Below, in pieces: positions 8,528 to 18,004 of a stretch of 64,000 nt of DNA. A model generated the notes under the pieces. The model was not told the DNA's origin. It ran no database searches and worked only from the letters and a program-made list of their open reading frames with translations. Position 1 is the first letter of the stretch, and each line of letters begins with the position of its first letter. Origin of the DNA: Gracilibacillus caseinilyticus (lineage in GTDB: Bacteria > Bacillota > Bacilli > Bacillales > Amphibacillaceae); NCBI RefSeq assembly GCF_022919115.1, contig NZ_CP095072.1:620001-684000 (forward strand), read 5' to 3'. Both the position numbers and the translations under genes were made by a program.

Positions 8528-9886
8528 TTACAAAGCGATAGATTCTTGGTGTTTTTTATTTACTTTTGATGTTGTTCCTAGTTTGTGAATATGTTGTTGA
8601 TGGTAGTCCTTAAAGGCATTTCTTGTATCAACAATTGGAATTTCCAGATTAGCAAGTTCATCGTAATCAAAATCACTATGGTTCGTCACTAACACCATGC
8701 AATCATACTGTTTCAATCCTTCTTTACTGTATGATATAGAGTGTGCAATCGAGCCATCTTCATCAATAAAGCTGTGGGCATGCGGATCGTAATAGTCCAC
8801 ATTTGCTCCATTTTCTTTATACAATTCATACAGGTATAACCCTGGAGACTCGCGCAAGTCACTAATATTTGGTTTATATGCCATACCTAGAATAAGTATT
8901 TTGGAGCTATTAATAGACTTGCCATAAATGTTCAACACTTCTGATGTCTTTCTAGTAACAACATCAGGCATATTATTGTTAATAGATTGTGCCAAATCGA
9001 TAAATTTACTATAGAAACGGAAGCCTTTTGCTTTCCATGATAGATACATAGGGTCGAGCGGAATACAATGACCGCCAATCCCTGGTCCCGGTTGGAACTT
9101 CATAAAACCAAATGGCTTTGTTGCTGCAGCATCAATCACTTCCCATACATCGATGTCCATGCGTTCGCACATTAATGCCATTTCATTTACGAATGCGATA
9201 TTGACACTACGGAACGTATTTTCCAAGAGCTTGGACATTTCAGCTACTTTAGGTGAAGATACTGGTACAACATTTTCAATATAATTGCTATAAAGCATCT
9301 TACCAACTTTATTACAGTTTTCCGTGATGCCTCCCATTACTTTCGGTACATTATTCGTATGGAATGACTCATTACCAGGGTCCACACGTTCTGGAGAATA
9401 GCATAGGAAAATATCATTTCCAGGTTCATAGCCCATGCGATGGAATTCTTTCAGGATTAGCTCATCAGTCGTACCTGGATAAGTAGTACTTTCTAATGTA
9501 ACGAGCATCCCTTTCTTCATATATGGTTTAACACTCTCGATTACACTCGAAATATAAGAAGTATCTGGATCCTGATTTTCACTAAGCGGTGTTGGAACAC
9601 AAATGCTGATAGCGTCTAGCTCCTTCACTACTTCATACTCGTTAGTCGGAAAGAAACGATTCGTGTCTAAGCTTTCTTGCAAATCCTGATCTGAAATATC
9701 ATTAATGTATGAATTACCATTTCTTAAGGATTGAATTTTTTCCTCACTTAAATCAATCCCACATACGTTAAATCCTGATTTTACCATCTCTACCGCAAGT
9801 GGCAGCCCGACATAACCCATGCCGATGACCCCGATATTTGCTTTCTTCAATTCGATTTTTTGGCTTAATTGTTCAAAAAAACCCAT
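8528..9886 (-). CDS. UDP-sugar 6-dehydrogenase, UDP-GlcNAc (WbpA/WecC) type
   Basis: About 452 residues. NAD-dependent oxidation of a UDP-hexosamine to its uronic acid. The Rossmann motif is IGVIGMGYVGLPLA near residue 20. The catalytic Cys lies in GPGIGGHCIPLDP near residue 260, and a C-terminal UDP-binding domain follows. FGFMKFQPGPGIGG is typical of UDP-GlcNAc/ManNAc dehydrogenases more than of UDP-glucose ones. With glmS and the GlmU pyrophosphorylase beside it, UDP-GlcNAcA or UDP-ManNAcA is the likely product, though no epimerase is visible. The start at ATG 9886 gives proper spacing to AGAGGG; ATG 9892 is also possible. Confidence 0.88.
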   Translation of the reverse strand: MGFFEQLSQKIELKKANIGVIGMGYVGLPLAVEMVKSGFNVCGIDLSEEKIQSLRNGNSYINDISDQDLQESLDTNRFFPTNEYEVVKELDAISICVPTPLSENQDPDTSYISSVIESVKPYMKKGMLVTLESTTYPGTTDELILKEFHRMGYEPGNDIFLCYSPERVDPGNESFHTNNVPKVMGGITENCNKVGKMLYSNYIENVVPVSSPKVAEMSKLLENTFRSVNIAFVNEMALMCERMDIDVWEVIDAAATKPFGFMKFQPGPGIGGHCIPLDPMYLSWKAKGFRFYSKFIDLAQSINNNMPDVVTRKTSEVLNIYGKSINSSKILILGMAYKPNISDLRESPGLYLYELYKENGANVDYYDPHAHSFIDEDGSIAHSISYSKEGLKQYDCMVLVTNHSDFDYDELANLEIPIVDTRNAFKDYHQQHIHKLGTTSKVNKKHQESIAL

Positions 9887-9921
9887 AAACATATCCCTCT
9901 TTTCATAGAATTTAAATTAGA

Positions 9922-10740
9922 TTAACCCATTACTTTCACTAGTCGTTTGATTCGTGCTTCGAGTTCAATAAGTGAAAAAGATTTTGTCATATATTCTGCT
10001 ACGCCATATTCAAAGGTTAACTTAATATTTTCTTCCAACTCCTTATTGGTTAACACGATAATTTCGGAGTGACTGTTTGAATGTTCGGCAATCTTTTTTA
10101 ATTCATTGATAAATTGGTAGCCTGCTATAGCTGGTAAGTTGATTTCTGTAATGACTAAATCAGGGAGAAGCTTCTTATATTGATCCAGTCCGTCTCTTCC
10201 ATTTTGTGCCGTATGGACCACATACTCTTTACTTTCTAAGTAGTTTTTCAAGAGTTGAAGAATGGTTTCATCAGGATCCACAATAAGGATGGAGCGAGTT
10301 TCTGTTTTTGCTTTTGTTATATTTTCAAACACTTCTATTTCTTTTTCACCGCTATCGGCGTTCGTCATTTCCTGTATCATATAGGTAAGCATTTGTTCAG
10401 CGTCATCACTATTCTCAGGGAAACTTCCCACTAATAAAGGGCCCGTTAATTGATCGGATTGTTCTAAGAATTCTTTCACGAACAATGCGTAAAAGTGAGT
10501 ATAAGCCAGATCACAATCATCCAATAATAGACCAACAATACCTGATTGGGCATCATAGTTTATTTGAAAAGCTGTATCAGGCTCTTGTTTTTCCAACTTC
10601 GCCTTTAGCTTTTCTAAACCTGATTGATCAAGATCTGCACGCACTGTAATAATCCCGCACGTTAATCCACTTGCCTGGTAATAATGAAGAAAGTGCTGAA
10701 AAGAATTTAAAATTTTGGAACCTGTTGGTGCTTTCGTCAT
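9922..10740 (-). CDS. Regulator with divergent N-terminal (GGDEF-like?) domain and Glu-substituted receiver
   Basis: 272 residues. The N-terminal half (about 1-125) has a weak resemblance to a degenerate GGDEF fold, lacking any GGDEF motif; this is a guess. Residues about 150-270 are a receiver domain: acidic pocket at ILIVDPDE, the conserved Lys in YMTKSF, but the phospho-acceptor position reads PDLVITEINLP, so Asp is replaced by Glu. Glu there often mimics phosphorylation, so the domain may be constitutively in the active state. Ribosome binding site AGGAGGAG. It lies between synthase and dehydrogenase genes and likely acts as an allosteric or scaffold subunit, since no DNA-binding domain is present. 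Confidence 0.7.
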   Translation of the reverse strand: MTKAPTGSKILNSFQHFLHYYQASGLTCGIITVRADLDQSGLEKLKAKLEKQEPDTAFQINYDAQSGIVGLLLDDCDLAYTHFYALFVKEFLEQSDQLTGPLLVGSFPENSDDAEQMLTYMIQEMTNADSGEKEIEVFENITKAKTETRSILIVDPDETILQLLKNYLESKEYVVHTAQNGRDGLDQYKKLLPDLVITEINLPAIAGYQFINELKKIAEHSNSHSEIIVLTNKELEENIKLTFEYGVAEYMTKSFSLIELEARIKRLVKVMG

Positions 10741-10770
10741 TTTCCTAACTCCTCCTTTATATAAATAGCT

Positions 10771-12198
10771 TTAAGCAGATTGCTTCGTTTCATTATCATC
10801 ATTCCAACTTGTTCTTGTCATCGTTCCCCAAGTATTGTTTTTTCGCATAAAGTCAATGTGACCTAAGAAACGCCACAAGATCCCGAGTTGTCGGTAACCG
10901 AAGAACATTAAAATCGTGTATAAGACCATTTTGAAATAGTCTCGAACTCTCGGATATCTCTGGAAAGCCATTTCTTCAATTAATAATGCTCCTATCCCTA
11001 ACAGTGTTCCGTATAAGACATTAATAAGCATAAAAACGCCGAGAATGGTCCAACCTGACATATCTAACAAACCATAACCGACAAGTGCTAGAAAACCAGT
11101 AATTCTGAAATAAGGACTTAATGTTTCAAAAATAATATTGTAAGGAATCGTCAGCCAGCCCATTACTTTATATTTTGGACGCATAAACATATACATGCCT
11201 TCTTCGAGCATATTTTTCAGATTTCCTCTTCCCCATCGTTTCCGTTGACTGCCAAGGATCTTAAATGTATCAGGTGCTTGCGTCCAGCAGACAGCATCCG
11301 GACAAAAATCGATTTTATATGGAAGTTTGTTATCCAGCATATATCGATGGAGTTTGATAATAATATTCATATCCTCGCCCGGATAACCTCCACGGTAACC
11401 ACCGACCTTCACGATATAATCCTTCTTGAATACACCGAATGCACCGGACACAATAATTAATCCATTAATTTCACTCCAGCCGATTCTTCCCCCTAGGAAT
11501 GCCTTCATATATTCCACCGTTTGTAACATTGGTAACAGTTTTTTCGGCAGATTTACTTTCTTTACCATCCCATCGGAAATCTTACAGCCATTAGCAATGC
11601 GAACATTTCCACCAATCGCTACATATTCCTCTGGATTTTCCATATACTTTCTGGCAATTCGAACGAGTGCATCACTCTCTAACAGAGAATCGGCATCGAT
11701 GGAAGAAACAAGTGAATAATGTGCTAAGTTAATCCCAGCATTTAAAGCATCCGCCTTTCCTCCATTTTCTTTATCTACTAAATACAGATTAGGAAAATCT
11801 GGATTGTAGTAAATTCCTTTCACTTCTGAAGTAGGAATAGTGTCTTTAATAAAGGTTGGTTTATAATAACTCAGTTTAAATTCTTCAATTAACACACCTA
11901 CTGTATCATCACTAGAACCATCATTGACGACAATGACTTCGTGCTCCGGGTAATGCAAAGCTAACAAAGAACGAACATTCTCTTTGACAGTCAATTCCTC
12001 ATTAAATGCCGGAACCAGCACAGAGATAGGTGGTACATGTTTAGAACCTGATAAAGGTTCATACTTGGAATAAAAAGTTTCTTTGATAATTCCAGGTAAT
12101 CTCTTAAACGAAAACAAAATAATTCCACAATAAATCGTGTTAATAGCAATCACATAATACATGGCAAAAATACCGTAAGCCAGAAGTATTTCTCTCAC
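10771..12198 (-). CDS. Processive family-2 glycosyltransferase, exopolysaccharide synthase
   Basis: 475 residues with N-terminal membrane helices (about 1-30), a cytoplasmic GT-A domain and C-terminal helices (about 355-450), as in the cellulose, hyaluronan and poly-GlcNAc synthase class. Visible motifs: VLVPAFNEE, VVNDGSSDDT, SIDADSLL (DxD), GEDMN and QRKRWGRG (the QxxRW signature of processive enzymes). It would polymerise a UDP-sugar and thread the chain across the membrane. GTG start with AGGAGG 7 nt upstream. Neighbouring GlcNAc-pathway genes suggest a HexNAc/HexNAcA polymer, but the substrate is inferred. Confidence 0.88.
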   Translation of the reverse strand: MREILLAYGIFAMYYVIAINTIYCGIILFSFKRLPGIIKETFYSKYEPLSGSKHVPPISVLVPAFNEELTVKENVRSLLALHYPEHEVIVVNDGSSDDTVGVLIEEFKLSYYKPTFIKDTIPTSEVKGIYYNPDFPNLYLVDKENGGKADALNAGINLAHYSLVSSIDADSLLESDALVRIARKYMENPEEYVAIGGNVRIANGCKISDGMVKKVNLPKKLLPMLQTVEYMKAFLGGRIGWSEINGLIIVSGAFGVFKKDYIVKVGGYRGGYPGEDMNIIIKLHRYMLDNKLPYKIDFCPDAVCWTQAPDTFKILGSQRKRWGRGNLKNMLEEGMYMFMRPKYKVMGWLTIPYNIIFETLSPYFRITGFLALVGYGLLDMSGWTILGVFMLINVLYGTLLGIGALLIEEMAFQRYPRVRDYFKMVLYTILMFFGYRQLGILWRFLGHIDFMRKNNTWGTMTRTSWNDDNETKQSA

Positions 12199-12213
12199 AA
12201 TTGCTCCTCCTTT

Positions 12214-13383
12214 CTAAACAGATTTGATTAAGTAATCATCGCTCTTTCCAAAATACTTTTGATAGATATATACTTTCTGATTATAATCAGTGATATCTGC
12301 TAAATTTGAAAAGCTATGAATCGATTGTTTTAATTCTTCTTCCATAAACTCATGGGCCACTTCTATGCCTTGATCTCCATCGTTACCAAAGGCAAGTTCA
12401 CAAATAATCTCAAAGCCTCTCGTCCCTAATTGGATTAGACTTTTTGCACTAGCTCTCGAAACCATCCAGTTGGAGTCCTCTACGCCTTCTTTTAGTAAGT
12501 CAGCAAATTGTTTTAGCTCTGAATTACCGATCCACTCAACAAAATGATAACGAACCTCCCAATCAGGAAACTGCATGTAGACTTCAATATCCTTCTTGTT
12601 GAGAGACATAGAGATAGTTAGAAGTTTTGCAGCAAGAATTCTCACTTCTCTGTCATCAGAATCTAAGAAACGATCAACATTTTCTGGTATATGGAAATCG
12701 ACTTGATTTTGTAAACCAATTAAACCTACTTTCACAAATTCTACTTTGCTCTCATTCAGAAAATCTGCATATACCGTTCCTAAATCCACTTCTGCTTCTT
12801 TGGCTATATCTGCAACCAGGTGGCTGTCTTGCTTCCCATTCTCCACAAGGTATCTCAAAAGGGTTTTCATTTCCGTTACACTTGTTGATGTTTGGGCAAT
12901 GGATCGTGCAATAATATAAATAGAAGGTTCTATTTTATTGCGAAACAGCATCGAAAATAATGTAGAAGTAGATCCGCTATCTCTTAATATTCCTAAATGA
13001 AATGCTGCATCGATACGAACAATGGACCACGGACTTTTCAAACGTTCTCTGTTGTATGAAATTAAGCCAATGTCTTTACACAATGTAAGAAGTTTCTGTC
13101 TGTGCACACCTTCTAATTGATCCACCAGTTGCACCAATCTTTTTTGTAAAACCTTCTTTTCAAAAGTTCGAAGTTTTTTTGCGGGTGTCCTTAAACGCTC
13201 TGCATTATCTAGTTGGGTCTGCAAGTATTGAATATAGCTTTGGAGTTCTGACAAGCACTGTCTTTCTTTCTTTTCTACTCTTTTTTTATTCACTTTTATG
13301 CTTAACGTAATGGTTGATAAGATAAACATAAGAATGAATAAACTACCTATCATCCAGTAAGCGGCTTGTAAATTAATAAACAA
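12214..13383 (-). CDS. Membrane-anchored HEAT-repeat protein
   Basis: 389 residues. One N-terminal membrane helix (about 8-30), a charged coiled stretch (35-100), then helical repeats of HEAT type, for example SPWSIVRIDAAFHLG, DDREVRILAAKLL, DWEVRYHFVEWIG and DSNWMVSRASAKSLIQLG. TTG start behind AAGGAGGATAAGCT. The GT2 synthase gene starts 15 bp downstream, so the two products probably act together. I infer a scaffold or co-polymerase role; no enzymatic motif is seen. Confidence 0.75.
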   Translation of the reverse strand: MFINLQAAYWMIGSLFILMFILSTITLSIKVNKKRVEKKERQCLSELQSYIQYLQTQLDNAERLRTPAKKLRTFEKKVLQKRLVQLVDQLEGVHRQKLLTLCKDIGLISYNRERLKSPWSIVRIDAAFHLGILRDSGSTSTLFSMLFRNKIEPSIYIIARSIAQTSTSVTEMKTLLRYLVENGKQDSHLVADIAKEAEVDLGTVYADFLNESKVEFVKVGLIGLQNQVDFHIPENVDRFLDSDDREVRILAAKLLTISMSLNKKDIEVYMQFPDWEVRYHFVEWIGNSELKQFADLLKEGVEDSNWMVSRASAKSLIQLGTRGFEIICELAFGNDGDQGIEVAHEFMEEELKQSIHSFSNLADITDYNQKVYIYQKYFGKSDDYLIKSV

Positions 13384-13400
13384 AGCTTATCCTCCTTCCC

Positions 13401-15542
13401 TTATTCCAAATTTGTAAAAGCGTCTTGTATCATATAATAGCTTTGTTTTAACTGTTCATCATACTCAACCTTCTGCCATTCCTCCCAGTTGTAAAGAGGA
13501 TAATCTGTTACAGAAATAGATTCTTTCTTTATTCCCTCGACAGTTTGTGAATCTTGATTCACGACCCACGGAATAAAGCGAATGCCTTCGATCTTCTCCC
13601 TCAGCATTTCTGTATCTCCCTTCTCTTTGGCACTGTAACTGACAGCCTGTTTAGAGCTTGGATCTGCGATTCCTAATAACGACCAAGGAATTCTCACTTC
13701 GATTACATCCCCATGAACAGCCCAATCAGCTTGGGAATCCTTAGATGTCGAAGCCTTTTTCAGTTCACCAACAGACACTTCTTCAAATGGAAATGTTTTA
13801 TTCACTTTAGAAGAGTTGACCTTCCGACTTACTGCTAATTTCCATGAATGCATGGAGCTGTTTTGGTCATCATCCGTTGCATTATCATACATACGTTGAT
13901 GGAAATCATAGCTTGGAGCAATCAACACTTCACTTTCATTACCTCCACCTAATTGCACTAACGTCTCTAAACCATCATCAAGCGTTTTTCCTTGTAATGA
14001 TTCTGGTTTTTTCATCCCGCCTGCAAGGGTGTTAACGCCGAAATAAATAGTGTCTTCTTTTGCGTCAACATCTTCAGGTAAGTGACCAGCCAGATAAACA
14101 TAGCCTTCATCATGCGTCACGTTAAAATCAGTAAGTGCTGTTGATAGCGTCTGGCTTTCCCCTTCCTCTAACTTGTCCCAATCTGCTAATTCACCATCTA
14201 TGGTTAATTCATCATGTTTATCGGGATACATCCCTAACAGACCATAGGACATTTCAACAGATAAATTGTTGTACCAGAATGGACGGCGGTGAGGGTCTTC
14301 AAGTCCCATCGTATTCCATGTTTTTTTAAACCATTCATCTTGCCAGGTGAAAACGACAGCTCCCGCATAATCTTCTTGGTAAATATGCTGCAGCATATCC
14401 ACATTATGCTGTCCTTGCTCTGTCTCCATGTGTCCACCTTGGTCGCGATCGAGTGGTCCGAAATGGGCATTCCCTCGTGATGCCGGCACCCCAAACTCTG
14501 TGATCATGATTGGCATGTCTTTATGGTATTCTTTCAGTTCTTGCAGATACCCTTTATATGTATCTACCTTTCCTTCATCATTCTTCACATTGTCATATTT
14601 GTCGGTATACCTTAGAAAATCCGGATAATAAGGATAAGCGTGATAAGAAGCAAAATATCCTCCTGTTTCATTAGTCCGCTGAATATGAGTAGCGTCGACA
14701 CTAACCAAGTCCTCCATGACAAATGGTTCGTCAGGATGTTCGAGTGGATCCGTTGTTATCCAATTAGTAAATGTAATCGGATGTTGCCACCCCTTAGCTT
14801 CTTCCTTCTCGGCTAAGTCATCCATCAACTCTGCCAGCCAGCTTTCAAATGCTGAAGCTTCCTTTGTCGTTTCAAAATAATCCCCTTGAAACAGAGAATC
14901 TTCATTATGCTGTTTATTCGTATTCTCTACTATTTCAGGATCCCACTCTGTCCCAATATGCCAAGACACTAAGTAGGAACTGGCATCTGCTGTGAATTCA
15001 CCGCTTGCTTTTCCAGGATTTTCAGGTAGTGTTATATCACCACTAACAGCTCCTATCGCATTGGACATTTCTTCTTTGAATTGTTTTGTCACTTCTGGTG
15101 CCCATGCATCCTTCTTCTCTTTAAGCAAGTTGACTGGTGACCACACTCCTTGCATGAAATAAAGAGGATCTTCGTTATGCTTTTGATTAAATTCAACTAA
15201 AGCCTGATAAAAAGCTGGATCATGAATGGTGTATATACGAATCGTATTAGCTCCCATTTCTTTAATCATCTCAAACCAACGAAGATAATCTTCTTTCTTA
15301 ATTGCATGCTCGCCTGGGAAATATCCAGGTAAAGTAGCTCCCATATTGACACCTTTCACAAAAAAGGGAGACCAGCTGTCATTTTTGTATATTTCTAACT
15401 GCTCTTTGTTTGTTCGAAATTTGATTTTGGTTCCATCCGCTAATTCTTTACTTTCTGCTTCTTGTGCTGCATTCATTACGGAACATCCCCCAAGAATGGT
15501 AACGAAAAGTATAATAAGAAGCCCTTTACCCGTATATTTCAT
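13401..15542 (-). CDS. Lipoprotein glycoside hydrolase-like protein, first gene of the EPS operon
   Basis: 713 residues from ATG 15542 behind AAGGAGGAAGG. The signal sequence has lipobox LGGCS, so it is an extracellular lipoprotein. A TIM-barrel domain of the GH2/GH5 clan covers about residues 50-430, with a candidate acid/base in SWHIGTEWD and candidate nucleophile in ITEFGVPA. The C-terminal part begins with LTIDGELADWDKLEEGE, like CBM9/DOMON carbohydrate-binding domains. It likely processes or remodels the polymer at the surface. It heads a minus-strand operon running to 4338. Exact family unassigned. Confidence 0.75.
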   Translation of the reverse strand: MKYTGKGLLIILFVTILGGCSVMNAAQEAESKELADGTKIKFRTNKEQLEIYKNDSWSPFFVKGVNMGATLPGYFPGEHAIKKEDYLRWFEMIKEMGANTIRIYTIHDPAFYQALVEFNQKHNEDPLYFMQGVWSPVNLLKEKKDAWAPEVTKQFKEEMSNAIGAVSGDITLPENPGKASGEFTADASSYLVSWHIGTEWDPEIVENTNKQHNEDSLFQGDYFETTKEASAFESWLAELMDDLAEKEEAKGWQHPITFTNWITTDPLEHPDEPFVMEDLVSVDATHIQRTNETGGYFASYHAYPYYPDFLRYTDKYDNVKNDEGKVDTYKGYLQELKEYHKDMPIMITEFGVPASRGNAHFGPLDRDQGGHMETEQGQHNVDMLQHIYQEDYAGAVVFTWQDEWFKKTWNTMGLEDPHRRPFWYNNLSVEMSYGLLGMYPDKHDELTIDGELADWDKLEEGESQTLSTALTDFNVTHDEGYVYLAGHLPEDVDAKEDTIYFGVNTLAGGMKKPESLQGKTLDDGLETLVQLGGGNESEVLIAPSYDFHQRMYDNATDDDQNSSMHSWKLAVSRKVNSSKVNKTFPFEEVSVGELKKASTSKDSQADWAVHGDVIEVRIPWSLLGIADPSSKQAVSYSAKEKGDTEMLREKIEGIRFIPWVVNQDSQTVEGIKKESISVTDYPLYNWEEWQKVEYDEQLKQSYYMIQDAFTNLE

Positions 15543-15907
15543 CTTCACCTTCCTCCTTTTTTCACGAAAGAAAATTATTTTCATAGTTGAAATTTTTTGT
15601 CGAAACAGTTACGTTAAAAATATGATTTATCTTCCCCGCTACTTACGTTAACACGAGGGGTAACAATGTTCATCGAAAACTGTATTTCGGAACAACGAAT
15701 ATTTCATTGCGGTACCGCAGTATTTTGTACCGCATTAACAGACAAACAGTCCGAAATTACACATTACCATCAAAGAAGAAAAATGGAGATTTGATGCTTG
15801 ATTAAGTGTTTTCATTTGTACATTGCGCGTCTCCCCTCAACCCCTAGAAAAATACCTAAGGGTAGTGTCTATTATTTATTTTCAATTCAATCTTGGGAGG
15901 TCTATGA
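15543..15907. promoter_or_regulatory. Divergent EPS control region with ComA-box-like site
   Basis: Between the EPS operon and the divergent hydrolase. At 15707-15735 are TTGCGG, then CCGCAG after 2 bp, then a second GTACCGCA 15 bp downstream of the first. The ComA consensus in Bacillus is TTGCGG-N4-CCGCAA with an extra half site; here the spacer is 2 bp. Flanking pieces include a TTTCGGA/TCCGAAA inverted pair (15684-15755) and two TTACGTTAA copies. comA lies 2.3 kb away. Function inferred from motif and context only. Confidence 0.5.
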
Positions 15908-17596
15908 ATGAATCAAAAATTATTGTTGTTTATCTTGACATGTACATTCTTCACGTTTCTAACGGGGTTCTCTAATACCGATACCGTGAAGAAAGCAATG
16001 TGGGTGGAACACTTAGATGTTATCAAGAACAGTGAGCAACTGTTACAGAATGCAAAAGAAAATGGCTACAACGTTTTATATGTAAAAACAGATCCTGAAA
16101 AAAGTTTAGAAAGCTACTCGGAATTCATCCGACGCTCCAATGAATTAGGCATTGAAATTCACGCATTAGGAGGAGAGCCATCCTGGTCACTTTCAGAGAA
16201 CCAGCAAAAAGTGATCAACTTTGTAGATGAAGTAGAGACATACAATGAACGTGTTTCGGAAGAGGCACAGTTTAGTGGTGTTCATTTGAAAATTCAGCCA
16301 CAGTATTTGCCTGAATGGTACGAAGACCAATCATCCGTCATCAAACAATGGAAAAGTAATCTGACTGCTACGTTGGATACTTTACCAGAAGACACTACAT
16401 TGGAAACAAGCAGTTCCATGCCTTTTTGGTTGGATGATGTGGAAACACCAGGCGAATCTGACGTACCATTCCATACATGGTTAATTCGTCAATTTGACCA
16501 TACGACGATTCTTGCTTATCGTGATACGCTGGAAGGCCCTAACGGTATTGTCAACTTAACAAAAGATGAATTCGCTGCAGCTGATAAATATAACAAACAA
16601 ATAGTTATCGGTTTAACGCTATCTGATACAGGTCAGGATCATACTACTTTCTTTGAAGAAGGTTTGTCGGATATGGCCATGCATCGCAAATTGGTTGATA
16701 AGTACCTAGGCGAGTTCGATTCCTATGTTGGTACAGCGATCGATGATTACTCCAACTGGCAAGAGCTAAAGGAAAATCCTCCAACAACGCAACAAAAGGA
16801 CAAACAATATCGCGGTACCTATATTTGGGAAGCAGAAACGCTGATCAATGAGAAAGATAAAATTCTTCAGTTTGCGAAAGAAAAAAATATTAATCTCTTA
16901 TATACACGCTTAGATCTTACTCAGCCTTACAGTGCATATGCTGATTTTGTTGAAGAAGCAAACAAGGCAGGAATTGAAATCCATGCGATGGGTGGTCACC
17001 CGTCTTGGGCACTTAAGGAAGAGGAGGAAAGAATGCTAAATCTAGTGAATTACGTAAAAGACTATAACGATACTGTCGACGAGGATCAGAAGTTCGCCGG
17101 CATTCACCTTGATGTTGAACCGTACGTAACACCATCCTGGGCTGAGAACGAACAGGAAGTACTTTCGCAATGGATGGACAACATTGAATTATTTGTAAAG
17201 GAAACGAAACGCGAATCTGATTTAGAGGCAAGCATGGACCTAGCCATGTGGTTCGATGATACGAGTACACCTGGTCATCCAGACACGCCTTTCTATGAAT
17301 GGGTCATCAACCAAATGGACCATACGTCAATCATGGCATTCCGAGATGAAGCGAAAGGGTACGGCGGCATCCTCGATATGGCTAAAAATGAATTGAATTA
17401 TGCGGAAAGCACGGACAAAAATATGATCATTTCTGTAGAGATAAAAGAGAACAAAAACAATCCGCAAATTTCCTTCCATGATGAAGGAGCAGATATTATG
17501 GAAGAACAATTAGAAATCGTAGACAAAGAGCTAAGTTCTAATTCCGCTTATAACGGCCATACAGTTCACGCCTACCGTTATTGGAAGGATCATTAA
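15908..17596 (+). CDS. Secreted tandem-domain hydrolase-like protein, first domain degenerate
   Basis: 562 residues with a signal peptide (about 1-22) and two copies of one domain (about 28-290 and 305-560), each homologous to the membrane protein at 4338-5309. In the second copy the active-site-like motif is GIHLDVEPYV; in the first it reads GVHLKIQPQY, so both acidic residues (D and E) are lost. Domain 1 is therefore probably non-catalytic and may bind substrate. GGGAGG precedes the ATG. It is divergent from the EPS operon and shares its control region. Polymer processing is inferred. Confidence 0.7.
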   Translation: MNQKLLLFILTCTFFTFLTGFSNTDTVKKAMWVEHLDVIKNSEQLLQNAKENGYNVLYVKTDPEKSLESYSEFIRRSNELGIEIHALGGEPSWSLSENQQKVINFVDEVETYNERVSEEAQFSGVHLKIQPQYLPEWYEDQSSVIKQWKSNLTATLDTLPEDTTLETSSSMPFWLDDVETPGESDVPFHTWLIRQFDHTTILAYRDTLEGPNGIVNLTKDEFAAADKYNKQIVIGLTLSDTGQDHTTFFEEGLSDMAMHRKLVDKYLGEFDSYVGTAIDDYSNWQELKENPPTTQQKDKQYRGTYIWEAETLINEKDKILQFAKEKNINLLYTRLDLTQPYSAYADFVEEANKAGIEIHAMGGHPSWALKEEEERMLNLVNYVKDYNDTVDEDQKFAGIHLDVEPYVTPSWAENEQEVLSQWMDNIELFVKETKRESDLEASMDLAMWFDDTSTPGHPDTPFYEWVINQMDHTSIMAFRDEAKGYGGILDMAKNELNYAESTDKNMIISVEIKENKNNPQISFHDEGADIMEEQLEIVDKELSSNSAYNGHTVHAYRYWKDH

Positions 17597-17644
17597 GTCT
17601 AGCATTACGCTATTGCTATCTTAGAAAAAAGCATATTTAACTAG

Positions 17645-17672
17645 AAAAAACCGGGCAACTGCCCGGTTTTTA
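17645..17672 (+). terminator. Intrinsic terminator
   Basis: AAAACCGGGCAACTGCCCGGTTTTT: 6-bp GC stem with flanking A/T pairs and a T run, after the tandem-domain hydrolase. Confidence 0.9.
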
Positions 17673-17698
17673 TTAATGTATTTATTCGCTCTAGATTT

Positions 17699-17888
17699 AA
17701 GAATAGGGATTATATCATGTGGAACTGTATGTTAGTGTGGTCATTTTGAAATGTTATATTTGCTCAGCAAAGCTCTGAAAATATGCCCCCGCAGGACGCG
17801 AAGTGGTTAGTAGAAGGTATCCCAAGCACGTGAATCATTTTAAATTACCAACAAGTTTACATAATCCATATTACAAGCACCCTTACTT
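17699..17888. repeat. Diverged copy of interspersed element family 1
   Basis: About 190 bp with degraded ends (right end ACATAATCCATATTACAAGC) and the internal sequences AGCAAAGCTCTGAAAATATGCCC and CGCAGGACGCGAAGTGG typical of the family. It fills most of the gap between the hydrolase and comA. No gene in this gap. Confidence 0.7.
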
Positions 17889-17954
17889 TTTTATTTTGGA
17901 CACGGTTCATTCATCTAATTACTCCCATGCCAGTAATGATGCTTTCTTTGCTTA

Positions 17955-18004
17955 TAACAAAAGCAGCCAAAGGAGGATGGAGTCCCCCAGCTGACTGCTT
18001 TTTT
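17955..18004 (-). terminator. Terminator after comA
   Basis: On the minus strand GCAGTCAGC pairs imperfectly with GGCTGC across a long loop, followed by TTTT. Weak compared with others in the window. Confidence 0.45.
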
